DNA from: Jaapia argillacea MUCL 33604
Taxonomy: Eukaryota; Basidiomycota; Agaricomycetes; Jaapiales; Jaapiaceae
Length of the DNA stretch: 57,537 nt
Direction of reading: 5' to 3'
NCBI GenBank assembly: GCA_000697665.1
Contig: KL197767.1
Coordinates: 1-57,537 of the forward strand
The notes under the pieces were generated by a model. It had not been told where the DNA came from. It was given only the letters and a program-made list of their open reading frames with translations, and searched no databases. The stretch's first letter is position 1, and each line of letters starts with the position of its first letter. Made by a program: the position numbers and the translations under genes. Shown here in pieces: positions 11,301 through 21,494 of the stretch.

Positions 11301-11967
11301 ATGGTTTTCATCAAGAGCCTCCACCCTGAAGAGTTAGATGGTTTCTACGATGATATGCCTGACTTGATGGAGATCCCCAAATCAGAAGGGGAAAGTGAAA
11401 GTGAAAGTGAGGGGGGGGACGAACAAGAGGAGGAAAATTTCTCGGTATGCATTATCTTCATATTATTCTCCTCAGCATCGACTGAGACATAGCTTATGCC
11501 GCCCAGACAACGTCCAAAAAGAGAGACTCGGAGTTGAACCAGGACGAACAGAGCAACCCTGTGGGTTTCCCAGATTGCATATTCCGCTGTCCTGCATCAA
11601 GACTAACAGAGCCTCACTGCCTCCATTTTAGGATCATGGCTCAGTCAGCATCAGGAAGTTGGATGACAACACGTACCATCATCAACACCGGAGCAGAACT
11701 CCGCACCAAGCCGGAGCGCTCGTAACAGGATGGGGTCAGGACCAGTATGGTCCATGGAGGCAGGATGCTGGGTCTAGATTCTGGATCAGAGACATGATTG
11801 AGCACATCGGTCTAGGCCATGGTTTCTGCTTCCACTGGTACCCTCCAACTGCAACAGTAACGAGTTGGACAGAATTACCATGGAAGACGGTTTCATTGGG
11901 TGAGAAGTTAACCATCCTCACGGAATTCCTCGTAACATCCGTTGGCGAGGGCACTAGTCGGGATTAG
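11301..11967 (+). CDS. Small acidic protein, unknown function
   Basis: Exon 1 starts at the ATG at 11301 (MVFIKSLHPEELDGFYDD) and ends in an acidic SESESEGGDEQEEE run before a GTATGC donor near 11455. A middle exon probably lies near 11515-11560 (SKKRDSELNQDEQS), with a second intron ending TTTTAG at about 11630. The last exon begins DHGSVSIRKLDD and ends at 11967 with TSVGEGTSRD; it is aromatic-rich (GFCFHWYPP). The junction between exons 1 and 2 does not keep frame as I read it. An 8-G run at 11410-11417 is a likely place for a one-base error or mutation. I do not recognise the product. It lies within the coiled-coil cluster but on the opposite strand. Confidence 0.45.
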
Positions 11968-12634
11968 GGAGGCCACACGATGCAGGGATACCTTGCAAAG
12001 AATTAGTTACACTGTTTGTCATTTTGGAAGGATAGCTCACAATTCCTTGCCTATTTAGCCATGTAGACAGGCTACGGTAGTTACTCTATCATCATCTGAA
12101 TCCCCTTCNAAGCGAAGACCCAAAAACGATGCCCCTGCCTCCTCGCCAATGACATTTTTGCCCTTCGCTTCAACTTTGCCTTGGGTAGGGTGGGTTAATT
12201 ACGTGGACAACATACAGTTACATTGAGACAAATTCTTGAACCTGAGGCGGCAGCAGGTGCGGGTACCGGCCGAAGGCTGGGCGTAACTCGGTGCTACACG
12301 AGAGAGCGGGCGCAAGAGTCCCAAGTATCCATTGCCATTGACACACATTCAACGAACCATTGCAAGAGATCCATCCATTCGCAAAAAACACGGATGCATT
12401 GCGAAGAGCTGCAACCTCACCGATGATTCGTGAGATTGGGTGACACAGAGCCAACGAACCCTTCGCTGGGCGTGGAATGAGGGATAAATGGCTACAAGTG
12501 ACTACGCATTCCATGCCAACACATGCGGCAACTCTTGATCCCTAGAGAACATGGATAAATTTGCCAAGTGACAATCGGCCGCAAGATCTGTCGCAAGATC
12601 GTTAGATTAAGATATCGGTTTAGGAGTGAAAGGC
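11968..12634. other. Intergenic, contains one ambiguous base
   Basis: No gene recognised. The base at 12109 is n, so the local sequence was not fully resolved. Open frames here are short and unsupported. Confidence 0.5.
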
Positions 12635-13351
12635 CTAGAGAAAAACCCACCAAAGCGACAGCCCCACCTTCTGGCAAAGGGACCCCGAAATCAGGGCAAG
12701 TTGCTCCCTGTAGAAGCTGATGTCGGCCTCCAAGCCCTCAATTTCGTCACCCCTCTCGTTGATCACTTTCTTCAACCCCCGCTCTCTCAAAAGCCCAGCT
12801 GCAATGCTCCCCTCCAAGTCTTCGATCTTGGTTCGGAAAAAATCATTCTCTTCGGCAGCACAGTTCAGCTTCTCTCGGAGCTCCCGGTTGACTAGAGTCT
12901 CCTCCCTGGACTTTATCTCCATTTCCTCCTTCATGAAGAGGTGTGAATCGAGAGCCTTAGTCAGGGAGACATGCTGTAGTTCCAGCTTGGCAATCGTCTG
13001 GAAAATGTCGCGCGTCAGCTGTCAACTCATTAGGTGCGACGAAGATAATGAGGTTCACACCTCTGAATGCCCCTTCACTTCACGAGCCCAATCATTGTCA
13101 TCCTTCACGTCTATCGGGTTGTCGGCAGTGCCTTCTGCAGGGTCGGTTTGTCGTATACCGGCTTGACGAGAAGCGGCTCCCTCAAAATCCTTCGATATCA
13201 ACCTTCTTTTTTGGGGGGTGGGGCTTGCTTCCGGCGCAAGGGAACGCTTCATATTTTCAGTATGTTTGTCCATTCGGGGAGTGGAACTCTGAGGGGAACG
13301 ACTATATTTCTGAGGAATAGAGTTGCAGATTTGGAACATGTTAGAGATCAA
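12635..13351 (-). CDS. Coiled-coil protein C of a tandem family
   Basis: Two exons, 13351-13061 and 12997-12635, with a 63-nt phase-0 intron (GTGTGA...CCAG), give 217 aa. The N-terminal 97 residues are Ser/Pro-rich with a basic patch (TPQKRRL, residues 46-52) that could act as a nuclear localisation signal. The acidic DVKDDNDWAREVKGH precedes the junction, so a Trp again lies about 10 residues before the coil. The coiled coil (TIAKLELQHVSLTKALD, NRELREKLNCAAEEN, RTKIEDLEGSIAAGLL) fills the rest. The last residues (LSLWWVFL) look unlike a coil, so a small 3' intron at GTGGGG near 12670 is possible. The TATA box is 48 bp upstream of the ATG, which decides the start. Function unknown. Confidence 0.63.
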
Positions 13352-13398
13352 GGATATGGAGTGGTGGGGGTGGAGAACTTTTGATACTGTCGTCTCAG

Positions 13399-13462
13399 TT
13401 TATATAGGTAAAAACAGTCGGAGTTGCAGTCGGCTGCGGCGTTTCAAACTCGAGGCGGCATT
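13399..13462 (-). promoter_or_regulatory. TATA box and distal shared element, gene C
   Basis: Plus-strand TTTATATA at 13399-13406; CTCGAGGCGGCATT at 13449-13462 matches the element core GAGGCGGCA of gene A. Here it sits about 43 bp from the TATA box instead of 6-10 bp. Confidence 0.4.
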
Positions 13463-15539
13463 CCCTACCATTGGACGCCAGCCCCAGGTCATACATCAGG
13501 TAGACAGGGTCTTGGTCATATAGCAGGCAAAAACTTTGTTGATTGTGACACACCTTCATAGGCAATACTCTTTCGGTGCACTGACCTCGCAAAAATTTCC
13601 ATGAGAAAAGGTGATCAATGGCATTACACCCACCGCAAAATGAAGGCTGTCGCTCTATCCTCAACTTAGAGGAGAGGGGACAAGCAAACCTTTAGCATGC
13701 TTGATCCTAACCCAGATCCGTATAGAAGCGCACCTCAGTTAATAGGCGTCGAAGGCCTGACCGTCACCTACCTCCGGCGTTGAGTAAGTCGCTCGGGGTA
13801 GCGGCCGTAGCGCATGGTGGGAGGCATGAGCTAACCTCGAGGCAGTGTAAGGCTTCCTCCAATACATTCTACCACGCAGCTGATCCTGCACAACAAGCAC
13901 ACGGACTTGTAGCCATCGCTGACCCCTCTCCCAAGTGACCGAGACTCATCTCAGCTAAATCTGGCATACAAATCGCATCCAACAGCGGCGCTCATTGAAA
14001 CAACCTGAGATGAGCAACGTTCGGCAACTTTTGGAGATGGAAGAGAAACACTCATCCGACAAGTAAGCAACAAATTGATTTCTCCCCAACAAAAAATGGA
14101 TCAAGGTGGTCGGTGTGCGGTGGCACTGGCAGACGACGGTCAGCTTCGAGAATTGATGCCCAACACACGCCCAACACCGATTCCCTCATTGGGAATAAAG
14201 AACCAAAGGATGACAACGTCCTCGGAAGCGCTGATGGCGTCGTGAGACAGAACCCGTTATTGGGGCCAAGGTCAATCTGCCTGGTGTTTAGACACCCGAC
14301 AGATGGCAATGCATGTCTTGCAGCCGCACCAACTCCTGGTAGCGAGCGGGTAACATATGGTCGAAAGTCCTCCGTCACAGCCTCACATTCAAGGTCTGCT
14401 TACATAAACATTTCCTTACCCGCGACCTACCACGTTGTCTGCGGCATTCAAATATTCACCCGTGGCGTGTGGTTAGCTCCTGAGCCTGGGCGCTTCCGCA
14501 CAAACCGGCAGTTCTACAACGGGACCACGCCGCGTATATATCTATCTATCTATCTACCGGGTCAGGGCATTTACCGTAACGCCTTCATTGAATGTCCAAC
14601 CAGCAAGGAGCTCTGCTTCGTCAACACAAGTCGACATGATGGCAACCTCCAAGCAATTTGCTTGCAGGTTTGCTGTGGCTACGTGACAGGCAAACTTTAT
14701 CCCCTCACCGTACCTCACAGAAAGGAACCCTTGCCTTCCCATTCACTTCTTGCTCAGTTTACGTGACACGCTATGCGTTCAAGTCAAAGCCAACGAGAAA
14801 GGTGGGGGTGGGACTGCGGAACGTGTTTTGGACGAGAAAATATCGTTTTATCATTCTCCGAGTCGATTTATATAGACCTAGTATACAGGAATTCCTAGGG
14901 CTGGTGGTCAGTGACATTCGGGAGCAGCAGTGGGGTTGGGAAAGGGCACAAAGGAAAGGGTAGGTTATCAAGATGTCTAGGACGGGCACGGGGGTGGTTT
15001 CCGGTACGGGATCGCAACCCATTGTCAACCACGAACTGTTGTAAATACAACTTACTTGTCATACCCTTCGGTGGTGAAAGCCTACTTTGAGGGGGGTCAG
15101 CGGCCACCACAGGTACCCCGCCATCATCGTTGAGGTTATAGGGGATGAACCTAAAGACACAAATGTCGCATACATAGAAGTTCACCGACGAAGTCGTCGA
15201 CAATGCCCAGACACACACCAAAATTTTATCATGGGGACCAAGGGCCCATTCAAAGTGGCGAACGCCAGGTAGTCTGTGTTCCGTGACTTTGGCGGGATGA
15301 TGTGATGGCTGTCAACCTCCATTATCACTCCATCGTGGACTCTGGTGGAGTCTTGGGTCAAACGGTCTCCTAAAAGCAGACGCAGGGATTTTCCAATGGC
15401 ATTGAACATTCTAAGGAGAGAGACGCTGTAATCGACTCTGAAACGATCATATCAAGCATGGAAAAGCAGGCTTCTAACGGTGTCTGGCAAAAATTTCGGT
15501 TGAGTAAGCAAAATCCAGAATGGCTCAAACAATGGGGAC
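13463..15539. other. Long stretch without a supported gene
   Basis: About 2 kb with a few medium open frames (14113-14766 plus, 217 codons, no ATG at its start; 14052-14378 and 14895-15221 minus), none with splice, promoter or motif support that agrees. A TATAAA on the minus strand at about 14871 could serve a small transcript containing a 62-codon frame (14742-14554). A TATC microsatellite is listed separately. Confidence 0.4.
14535..14556. repeat. (TATC)n microsatellite
   Basis: TATA followed by about four TATC/TCTA tetranucleotides; simple tandem repeat. Confidence 0.7.
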
Positions 15540-16215
15540 TTACCACCAGCATGGTCGTGCCCTCTCCTGGGATACGCACACTTCGAGGGCTCTAACTTGC
15601 ACTCTATAGTGGGATATCTGTAGCCGAAGCGAGAATATCTCTTCGTCTTTCCCAACAATATCCCGCTCCAACACTCCCTCCCTCTCAAGACACCCCGCCC
15701 ACTCATCTTCGAGGTGTGAGATCCTGTGGTTCATCCCCTCAGCATCCAGGTTCAAATCCTCGATTTGGCGAGCGAGAGACTGCTTGATGTCTCCGTCGTC
15801 TGCCGCCAGCAATTGAAACATCTCTTTTGTAACTTGAAGGTGGTCCAAATCGCCTTTCAGTAATGTAATCTCGCTTTCGAGATCAACTACTTTCTGCGGC
15901 CGATGGGGAAGAGCGAATTGCATCAGGTTCAAGACACTCATCAGAACAAAACAGACATGTTGCACTCACAGAAGTAAGGTCGGCAACTTGAATTATAGTT
16001 TCCCAATGTTCCAAGTCGACCAATCTTGGCGCAGGGGTGGGACTGGCGAAACCACATATTGCCTCCAAATTCGGTAGGCTGTTGTCGCACAACTCAGCGT
16101 CTCCCAGACCCAATCTCAGGGCGCCGCCGTCGGGAAGTGGTGAATCAGAGGAGGGCACAATGCCATTCCACATGACCAAAGACTCAGAGAGGAGGGGGGT
16201 CGCAATGGTATCCAT
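15540..16215 (-). CDS. Coiled-coil protein D of a tandem family
   Basis: Exons 16215-15970 (246 nt, 82 codons) and 15893-15540 (354 nt) flank a 76-nt phase-0 intron (GTGAGT...GCAG), giving 199 aa. The frame is open upstream, but the ATG at 16215 (MDTIATPLLSESLVMW) is chosen because a TATA box lies 32 bp ahead. The N-terminal part is Pro/Ser/Gly-rich. DLEHWETII precedes the junction, matching DLEMWK in B and DLSTWK in A. The second exon is a heptad coil from residue 83 (KVVDLESEITLLKGDLDHL, RQIEDLNLDAEGMNHRI, DEEIFSLRLQI). The end (RARPCWW) is not coil-like. Function unknown. Confidence 0.66.
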
Positions 16216-16246
16216 TTGTGGCGTTGTGACTGTGGGCCACTGCACA

Positions 16247-16279
16247 TTTATATAGTCAAAGATGACTTGAGGGTGACAC
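16247..16279 (-). promoter_or_regulatory. TATA box plus shared upstream element, gene D
   Basis: Plus-strand TTTATATA at 16247-16254 and GACTTGAGGGTGACAC at 16264-16279. The GACTTGAGG half is identical to that of gene A at a nearly equal distance from the TATA box. Confidence 0.48.
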
Positions 16280-17064
16280 GTAACGAAGTCAAGCAATAGG
16301 AACCAGGGCATGAGGTGCTTTGAGTGTTTCAAGTTAGCAGCCCCCGGGTAGGCACTTGTTCGTTAGTGCTAAGAGACGAATATCAGGGGAAACGGCCTTT
16401 CTGCCATTGGAGCACCCAGAGTGTCAAATCTCAAGATCGCTTCTGGAAGCAGTGTGCTTTGGGTGGGGCCAGGGTCGTCCCTCCTACACGTCTTCAGCAA
16501 AACGGCAATTACGCATCAGCAAAACACCCCATGGAGAGCTCCGCTTACCAATAACGTATCCTCATCGGCGCAACTAGGTCACAGCAGAGCCTTGTGTCCA
16601 TCACTCCCAACGACGCAGTAGCCATGTAAAGGCGCCCTTCAAGATAGGCCTGCAGTGGCTAGACACTGTCTCCAGTCGAAAATATCTTTGAACGGACCAG
16701 AACAGGGTAACGAACAAATTGAAGGGCGCCTACGCAAAGCAATACAAACCTAATGTCAGTAAAAGACAATGGGACCTGCAGCAAAAGGTGATATGCAGGA
16801 GGGTGAACGTCGCAGTTGTCGTTTCGGAGAGCGCTTGAGGTCATGGCACGACCGGCACGGGAGGTTCAACGACAAATTTCTGGCTGTAGAAGCTCTTGAA
16901 GCTTCAGGTTTGACGCGTTACTCTGCACCCTATTTAACCCCGACGCACGTTCAACCAGCAGTATTGGCAATGCGGCGCTTTCGAAGGCGCAATGCAATCG
17001 GCCCATTGGATTCAGTCGCAAGGCTCCCCAACGACGCAAGTTACAGTGGGTCAGGTAAGGTTCT

Positions 17065-18226
17065 CTACTTCATGTGGATAAGGTCGTATAGAAAGTCGGC
17101 CTCGCAGACGGGCAGTCCTTTCTTAGCAAGATTGGAGCAGAAGCTATCCCTAGAACCCGATGCCTGAGCTTCAAAGGCCACCGTGTTCGTCGCCCGCAGT
17201 GTGTAGCCATGTCTCTCCAGGTACTTATCGGCCCATTCCCCAAGACTCGGCTTTGGAGCCTGTTCCTCCGATGAGCAAAGCCTCGTCAAGCTTCTCTTTA
17301 TGCCGCTCAATTCACGAATATGCTGATAAACACGTAAGGGAGAGGGCTCGTTCTGTCCAGAAACCGACAGGGTGCTGAAGTCAGTGGCAATATCGCAGGG
17401 CATTGCTACGGGCGCTCTCAGCACCCAGTGTTTTGGGGCACCTATAGCAGCATGAGCACATGATGGGAATGCATGCAAGATACCGACTCGCCTCTTTGCT
17501 GTTCAGGCGTGCTGACGAGAGGGACCTCCACATGAGCCGCTGCAACTTCTGTCAATAGTCAATTGCTGCAACTATTCATGTAACCCACCTGCTTTATACT
17601 CAATAGAAGAGACCAGTGCCGCAGACGGTGGCCCAGGGGCTATTGCGCCTCGAAGTTCTTGTAGCTGTGCCACGTAAGGCATGTGTCCTTTTGAAAGCAT
17701 GAAGAAGATTGCGTCGACGAAGGAGGGGCACCGCCTCCAATTCGGGTGGTTGAAACCCTGGATTGCTTCGTCTACCTCGCTTCTACAGTGCAGTATCAGA
17801 ACCATGTATTAAGAAAGGAGGACACACTCACCTAGACCTGTACACCGCCGGCTTCCCGACAACCACAGCAAAAAAATCAGACGAGTCAACCAGTGCGCTC
17901 TGAACTTTCGGCTCCAAGACGAAAGAGGTTGCGACCTCTAGGTGTGTCCTGCCAGCATCGATGTTGGCGGCCGCAACAAGAGGAGCCAGCAGCATGACAT
18001 CGAGAGCTTCTTGCTGACTGAGGCACTCGATAGCTAGGGGAAAGGATCCCATCTTTACTCCGGACTTCAAGTTGGGCCTGTCATTCATCAGTCTCCGCTT
18101 GCAAATCACAGAGGACATTGCCGACCTTTTTGTCGAGAAGGAAGCGGGGGCATGATCACCACCCAGCGTGACCCACAGGACTTCGTGATTAGAGGGAGGG
18201 TATTCGGCAGGAATGATGATATTCAT
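17065..18226 (-). CDS. Protein with RNase H1 N-terminal-like (hybrid-binding) domain
   Basis: Four exons (18226-17832, 17782-17589, 17548-17492, 17441-17065) keep frame over 1023 nt, giving 340 aa. Introns 1 and 2 are GT-AG; intron 3 (50 nt) reads GC-AG. Across the first junction, at about residues 119-165, is FFAVVVGKPAVYRS, then E-x-x-x-A-I-Q-G-F, W-R-R-C and A-I-F-F-M-L. This pattern (aromatic-A-V-x-x-G-K-x-x-x-V-Y-x-S, then Q-G-F, then a C-terminal helix) is that of the small N-terminal domain of RNase H1, also found in caulimovirus viroplasmin, which binds RNA:DNA hybrid or dsRNA. No RNase H catalytic D-E-D-D set is seen downstream, so this is probably a binding protein or a domesticated derivative. 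The remaining ~170 residues are unrecognised. The domain call is from memory of the family pattern. Confidence 0.52.
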
Positions 18227-18460
18227 GCTCTTTCAGCCCTTAATGGACGAGACGTGTGAACAACGAGACGTAAGGCAAGGCGATGGGATGGAGATGACGA
18301 TCAAACGAACCTTTTAACTGATTTTATGACGCCGATGCGCTCACACGTCTTCAATACCAATGGAACGTAAAGTTAACCTCGTGCTCCGCTTCCTGAGACC
18401 AATCCAACACCCGAGGATAATGGGCTCGAGCTTTCCACATCAAAGCTTATTCCACGGCTT

Positions 18461-18484
18461 CCTTTCAGCCTTTCAGCCTTTCAG
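18461..18484. repeat. CCTTTCAG x3 short tandem repeat
   Basis: Three perfect consecutive 8-bp copies. Confidence 0.8.
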
Positions 18485-18969
18485 GACTCCCACCAGCCCA
18501 CGCCCCTGGATGGCTGAATTTCTCTCTGATGATACACCAAGGAACTAAGCATGCTGGAAAGAAAAAGGTCAAATAAGATCGGGCATTGAATCAGCGGCCA
18601 ATCAGAAGACAGGAGCAGACGGCCTTGGATACTATATGAAGTTGGAGGCGGCTCCATATACTCGGGAGGTAGGCCTAGACCAGTCGGACAGGAGGGCCTC
18701 GCAGGTTGCTGTTCGCAAAGTGGAAGGGGTGCGTCTGTCAGGAGAAATGGTCTTGTGAGGTTTTCGCAAGGTAAAGCAGGACACAGCTCTTCAACAGTTG
18801 GATGACGACCAAAGGGCTGCAGCCGCTGGTCTCGGTACCCTGCTGAGGAGACCAATGTCAGATAACGCCAAGATCTGTTGGGAGATTCCGTCTCCCAGCA
18901 GAATTTGGTTGTGAGGACGACTGGTAAAGAGCCCTCAACAAGGCGTCCAGTAGAAAATACAATCGGCAA
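18481..18969 (-). CDS. Possible small ORF, weak support
   Basis: An open frame ends at 18481 with GVGWWES. It has no ATG at its upstream end. A CTCAGCAG acceptor near 18845 suggests the coding part, if real, begins there (GYRDQRLQPFGRHP). It is Pro/Leu-rich, without domain or membrane features I recognise. It lies downstream of the possible decayed coiled-coil gene at 19429 and could be its altered 3' end. Confidence 0.22.
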   Translation of the reverse strand: MPIVFSTGRLVEGSLPVVLTTKFCWETESPNRSWRYLTLVSSAGYRDQRLQPFGRHPTVEELCPALPCENLTRPFLLTDAPLPLCEQQPARPSCPTGLGLPPEYMEPPPTSYSIQGRLLLSSDWPLIQCPILFDLFLSSMLSSLVYHQREIQPSRGVGWWES

Positions 18970-19243
18970 AACCTTAACCCAAATCTAATTACATAAGCGC
19001 ATCGGCTTCCTCCGCCACGCATACGACATTGCTCATCGTTCCCGCACCCTGATTGAAACAATGTTAGCTTGTATGCCTTGGTTGCCTACGCTAGCTACTT
19101 AGCTATGAAATCCTGCTAGTAGAGGGTCGAATTATCATAACCTTTTTCCTCAGGTATTTTCCACGTCATGCGATGCGTTGTGGGGCTCGCCCATCACGGC
19201 TTCTGGATCGTCATCAACCTCGGCTATCTCTCGGCATCATTAC

Positions 19244-19429
19244 AGATGCTTCGCTCCACTGCAAACCTTCGTTGTCATCGTTGCTGTCGATGACCACGAT
19301 AGTCTCCATGTCCTGGACTGAAATACTGCTTGATTTTTGTATTTCTTGGTTCATATGGAAGCTAGAGGGGCCCTCTGCTACATTGGAAGGGTTGGTTGTG
19401 ATTCGGGGAGGTGTATATGCCCAGAACAT
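19244..19429 (-). pseudogene. Possible decayed sixth coiled-coil family member (exon 1 only)
   Basis: An ATG at 19429 lies about 75 bp downstream (minus strand) of TATATAT at 19504-19510, the same spacing as genes A, B and E. The frame runs 62 codons, is Ser/Pro-rich early, and ends with VVIDSNDDNEGLQWSEAS at a phase-0 GTAATG donor. This resembles DVKDDNDWAREVKGH in gene C, including a Trp just before the junction. No coiled-coil exon follows; the next acceptor (CAATCAG near 19050) leads to only about 19 codons. I read it as a family member that lost its coil, but chance similarity is possible. Confidence 0.3.
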
Positions 19430-19479
19430 CACAATGTCAACTAAATCAGTAATAATGTGAATTTATCCTCAGTAATTCA

Positions 19480-19890
19480 TCAGGAGGGAGGGGAGGGTAG
19501 CAGTATATATTGGACTCTGTTTACAGTACAAGGACCTTGGGAAACCGAGATTCAGTTAGGAGGAGGGGGTGGGGGTTGGTAAATATGGGTAGAAGGGGGT
19601 GTGATGGGGGGAAGTTAGTAGGGTGAGGTAGTGGGGTAAGGTAGTAGGGTGAGGGTATAGAAGAGCAGTAGAGGGGTATGGGATGGAACGGAATGGAATG
19701 GAATGGGGGGTGGGAAGGGCAGAGTGGGGGAGGGGGTCAAAAAAGCGGTGGTGAATGGGAGTAAATGAAAGAGGCAGGGGGAGGTGGGGAGGAGGTTTGG
19801 AATAGAACTGGAACTGTGGCTGGATACGATGGGGAGGGAGGGATGGACGGTATAAAAAAGACAGTCGGACAAGGAGGGGGGATGACGAGT
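19480..19890. repeat. G-rich, purine-biased low-complexity tract
   Basis: About 400 bp with strong G excess on the plus strand, many GGGG runs, GGTAGTAGGGTGAGG-type imperfect repeats near 19615-19660, and (GGAAT)n-like GGAATGGAATGGAATGG near 19688-19705. The minus strand is open in several frames, which is expected from a C-rich low-complexity strand and is not evidence of coding. Runs of this kind can form G-quadruplexes. Confidence 0.7.
19792..19834. repeat. Inverted repeat arm 1
   Basis: GAGGTTTGGAAT-GAACTGGAACTGTGGCT from 19792 matches, in inverse orientation, 20945-20988, with few differences over about 40 bp. Similarity continues weakly beyond it (both reach AAAAAGAC). The two arms are about 1.15 kb apart. 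Confidence 0.65.
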
Positions 19891-20741
19891 TGGACATACC
19901 GGATGCCAGCCTCTTCAGGCATGAAGCTACATTCTTACATTTGATACATCCCATTACACCATTAATGCACACATTCCCTCGCTAACGAAAGGCCTCCCGA
20001 CATGGCAAGGGGGTTGGCAAGACGTCCGAAACAAAGGATAGATAATGAAGGAAAGGACGCAAAAGTTGACCTGTCAGGTAGAGCTGTAGCTCCGGCAGGA
20101 TAGGTATCAGTGGCTGCGGGAGCGGCGCATATAGTACGCGCTCTGGGGTGTGGCTTCGGACAGTCAATGCGGAACGTTGGTGACCGTTGTTGATATGGCT
20201 GGCTGACGGACTTGAGGTCTGGAGATTGAAGCGTGTCAACACTTCTGTGCGGAGGGGGGTGCGGTATCGAGGTTCAGAAGGCGGCAGGTTGTTTGGTTCA
20301 GAATGTGCGTCGTCGCCGTCGTTGTCGTTGTCGTCGTTGCTGGCAGTCAGAAGAGAGGTGACCCTCGTGACATGCTTGTGACAATTCCCTTATGTGGCAT
20401 TGTGGCGGAGAACGTCGTGCATGATCATGAACAGCCTGTAACGTCCTCGAAAACAACACTCTCAACGACGACGACGACATCCTCGACGCCGCTCCCAGCA
20501 GCCGTGTGTCCTCATTTGGACACCGGTATGTCTCTCTACTGTGATAACAGCCCTAATCTTCAAGGACTGTGGCCTCCGCTGAACCTCACAACCTCACCCG
20601 TTCCTCCTCCCTTCTCCCCCGGATGGCCACCATTGCCGAACCAAGAATCGGAATTCTTCAAGCTCTTTACGCCACGACCGCAACACTATCATTGCCACAT
20701 CTGAAAACCCATGTTTACGTCGACCACGGACGACTCCGACG

Positions 20742-21101
20742 CTACGACGTCCGATGGCTGGCGATACGGCGCCGGCGCTCTGTGCCGACGGATCTTATCA
20801 GGCCAAGGGTGGGTTGAAGACGTGGATAGGTCCAGGGAGGTGATATTTGGGATGGGTTCGACTTGATTTGGGCAGGGGCAATGGAATTGCAGGTGCCAGT
20901 CTTTTTCCATCTCCTATATCTTCGTCCCCTCCATCCACTCTTTGCCCCCATCATCTCTAGCCACAGTTCCAGTTCCATTCCAAACCTCGTCCAGCCCATG
21001 GAAGCAAAGTTCGAAAGCTTGTCCACAAGTCGTTTGTCACTCCAGATTTTCCTGTCATCGACGGCTCGTACCCAGTGTACCATAGTGGGCTGAGCTCTCA
21101 T
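20742..21101 (-). CDS. Possible 119-aa ORF, unknown
   Basis: The frame starts at an ATG (MRAQPTMVHWVRAVDDRK) and has a balanced, globular-looking first half with alternating charged and hydrophobic residues (DKLSNFASMGW, ELWLEMMG), followed by a basic patch (GRRYRRWKK). There is no known motif, TATA box or intron evidence. It overlaps inverted repeat arm 2. It could be a gene fragment. Confidence 0.25.
   Translation of the reverse strand: MRAQPTMVHWVRAVDDRKIWSDKRLVDKLSNFASMGWTRFGMELELWLEMMGAKSGWRGRRYRRWKKTGTCNSIAPAQIKSNPSQISPPWTYPRLQPTLGLIRSVGTERRRRIASHRTS
20945..20988. repeat. Inverted repeat arm 2
   Basis: This is the inverted partner of 19792-19834. It lies inside a 119-codon minus-strand frame (21101-20742), so one arm may derive from a gene fragment duplicated in inverse orientation. 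Confidence 0.65.
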
Positions 21102-21494
21102 AATTAGATTGCAGACAGAGCATGTTTAGACAGGGATGGCATCAATTCTTACAGCGCTCAGCCCGCCACGACCCGCAGTCACAACAAGATCAAGGGAAAT
21201 GGTTCTTGTGTGAGCGGTGACAGAAATCCTCCCCACTTATAGCGAGAATGTACAGCCCACCATTAATTTTATGCGGCAGAAAAACATACGCAATCATGTA
21301 CGACGCGTCAGTCCAAATGAGTTACTTCAGAGCTCATACATGTACAAAATGTCCCAAGTGGAGTAGTCGACACGGTCGTAAACGTCTGCCAGGGTGTAGC
21401 ACTGGAGACTCCATTCAATCCAGAGCCCCCGTGCTGAATGGCGATTGAGTTAGATCCGGCATGTTGGATGCAGTCCGCGTGATGTACAAGGGAC

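Noticed and set aside
14113-14766. 217-codon plus-strand frame
   Set aside because: It begins with GTG and has no usable start, domain, promoter or splice support.
20303-20704. Plus-strand frame starting with a Val-rich, signal-peptide-like segment
   Set aside because: The Val run comes from a GTC trinucleotide repeat; the rest is Pro/Thr low complexity without a motif.
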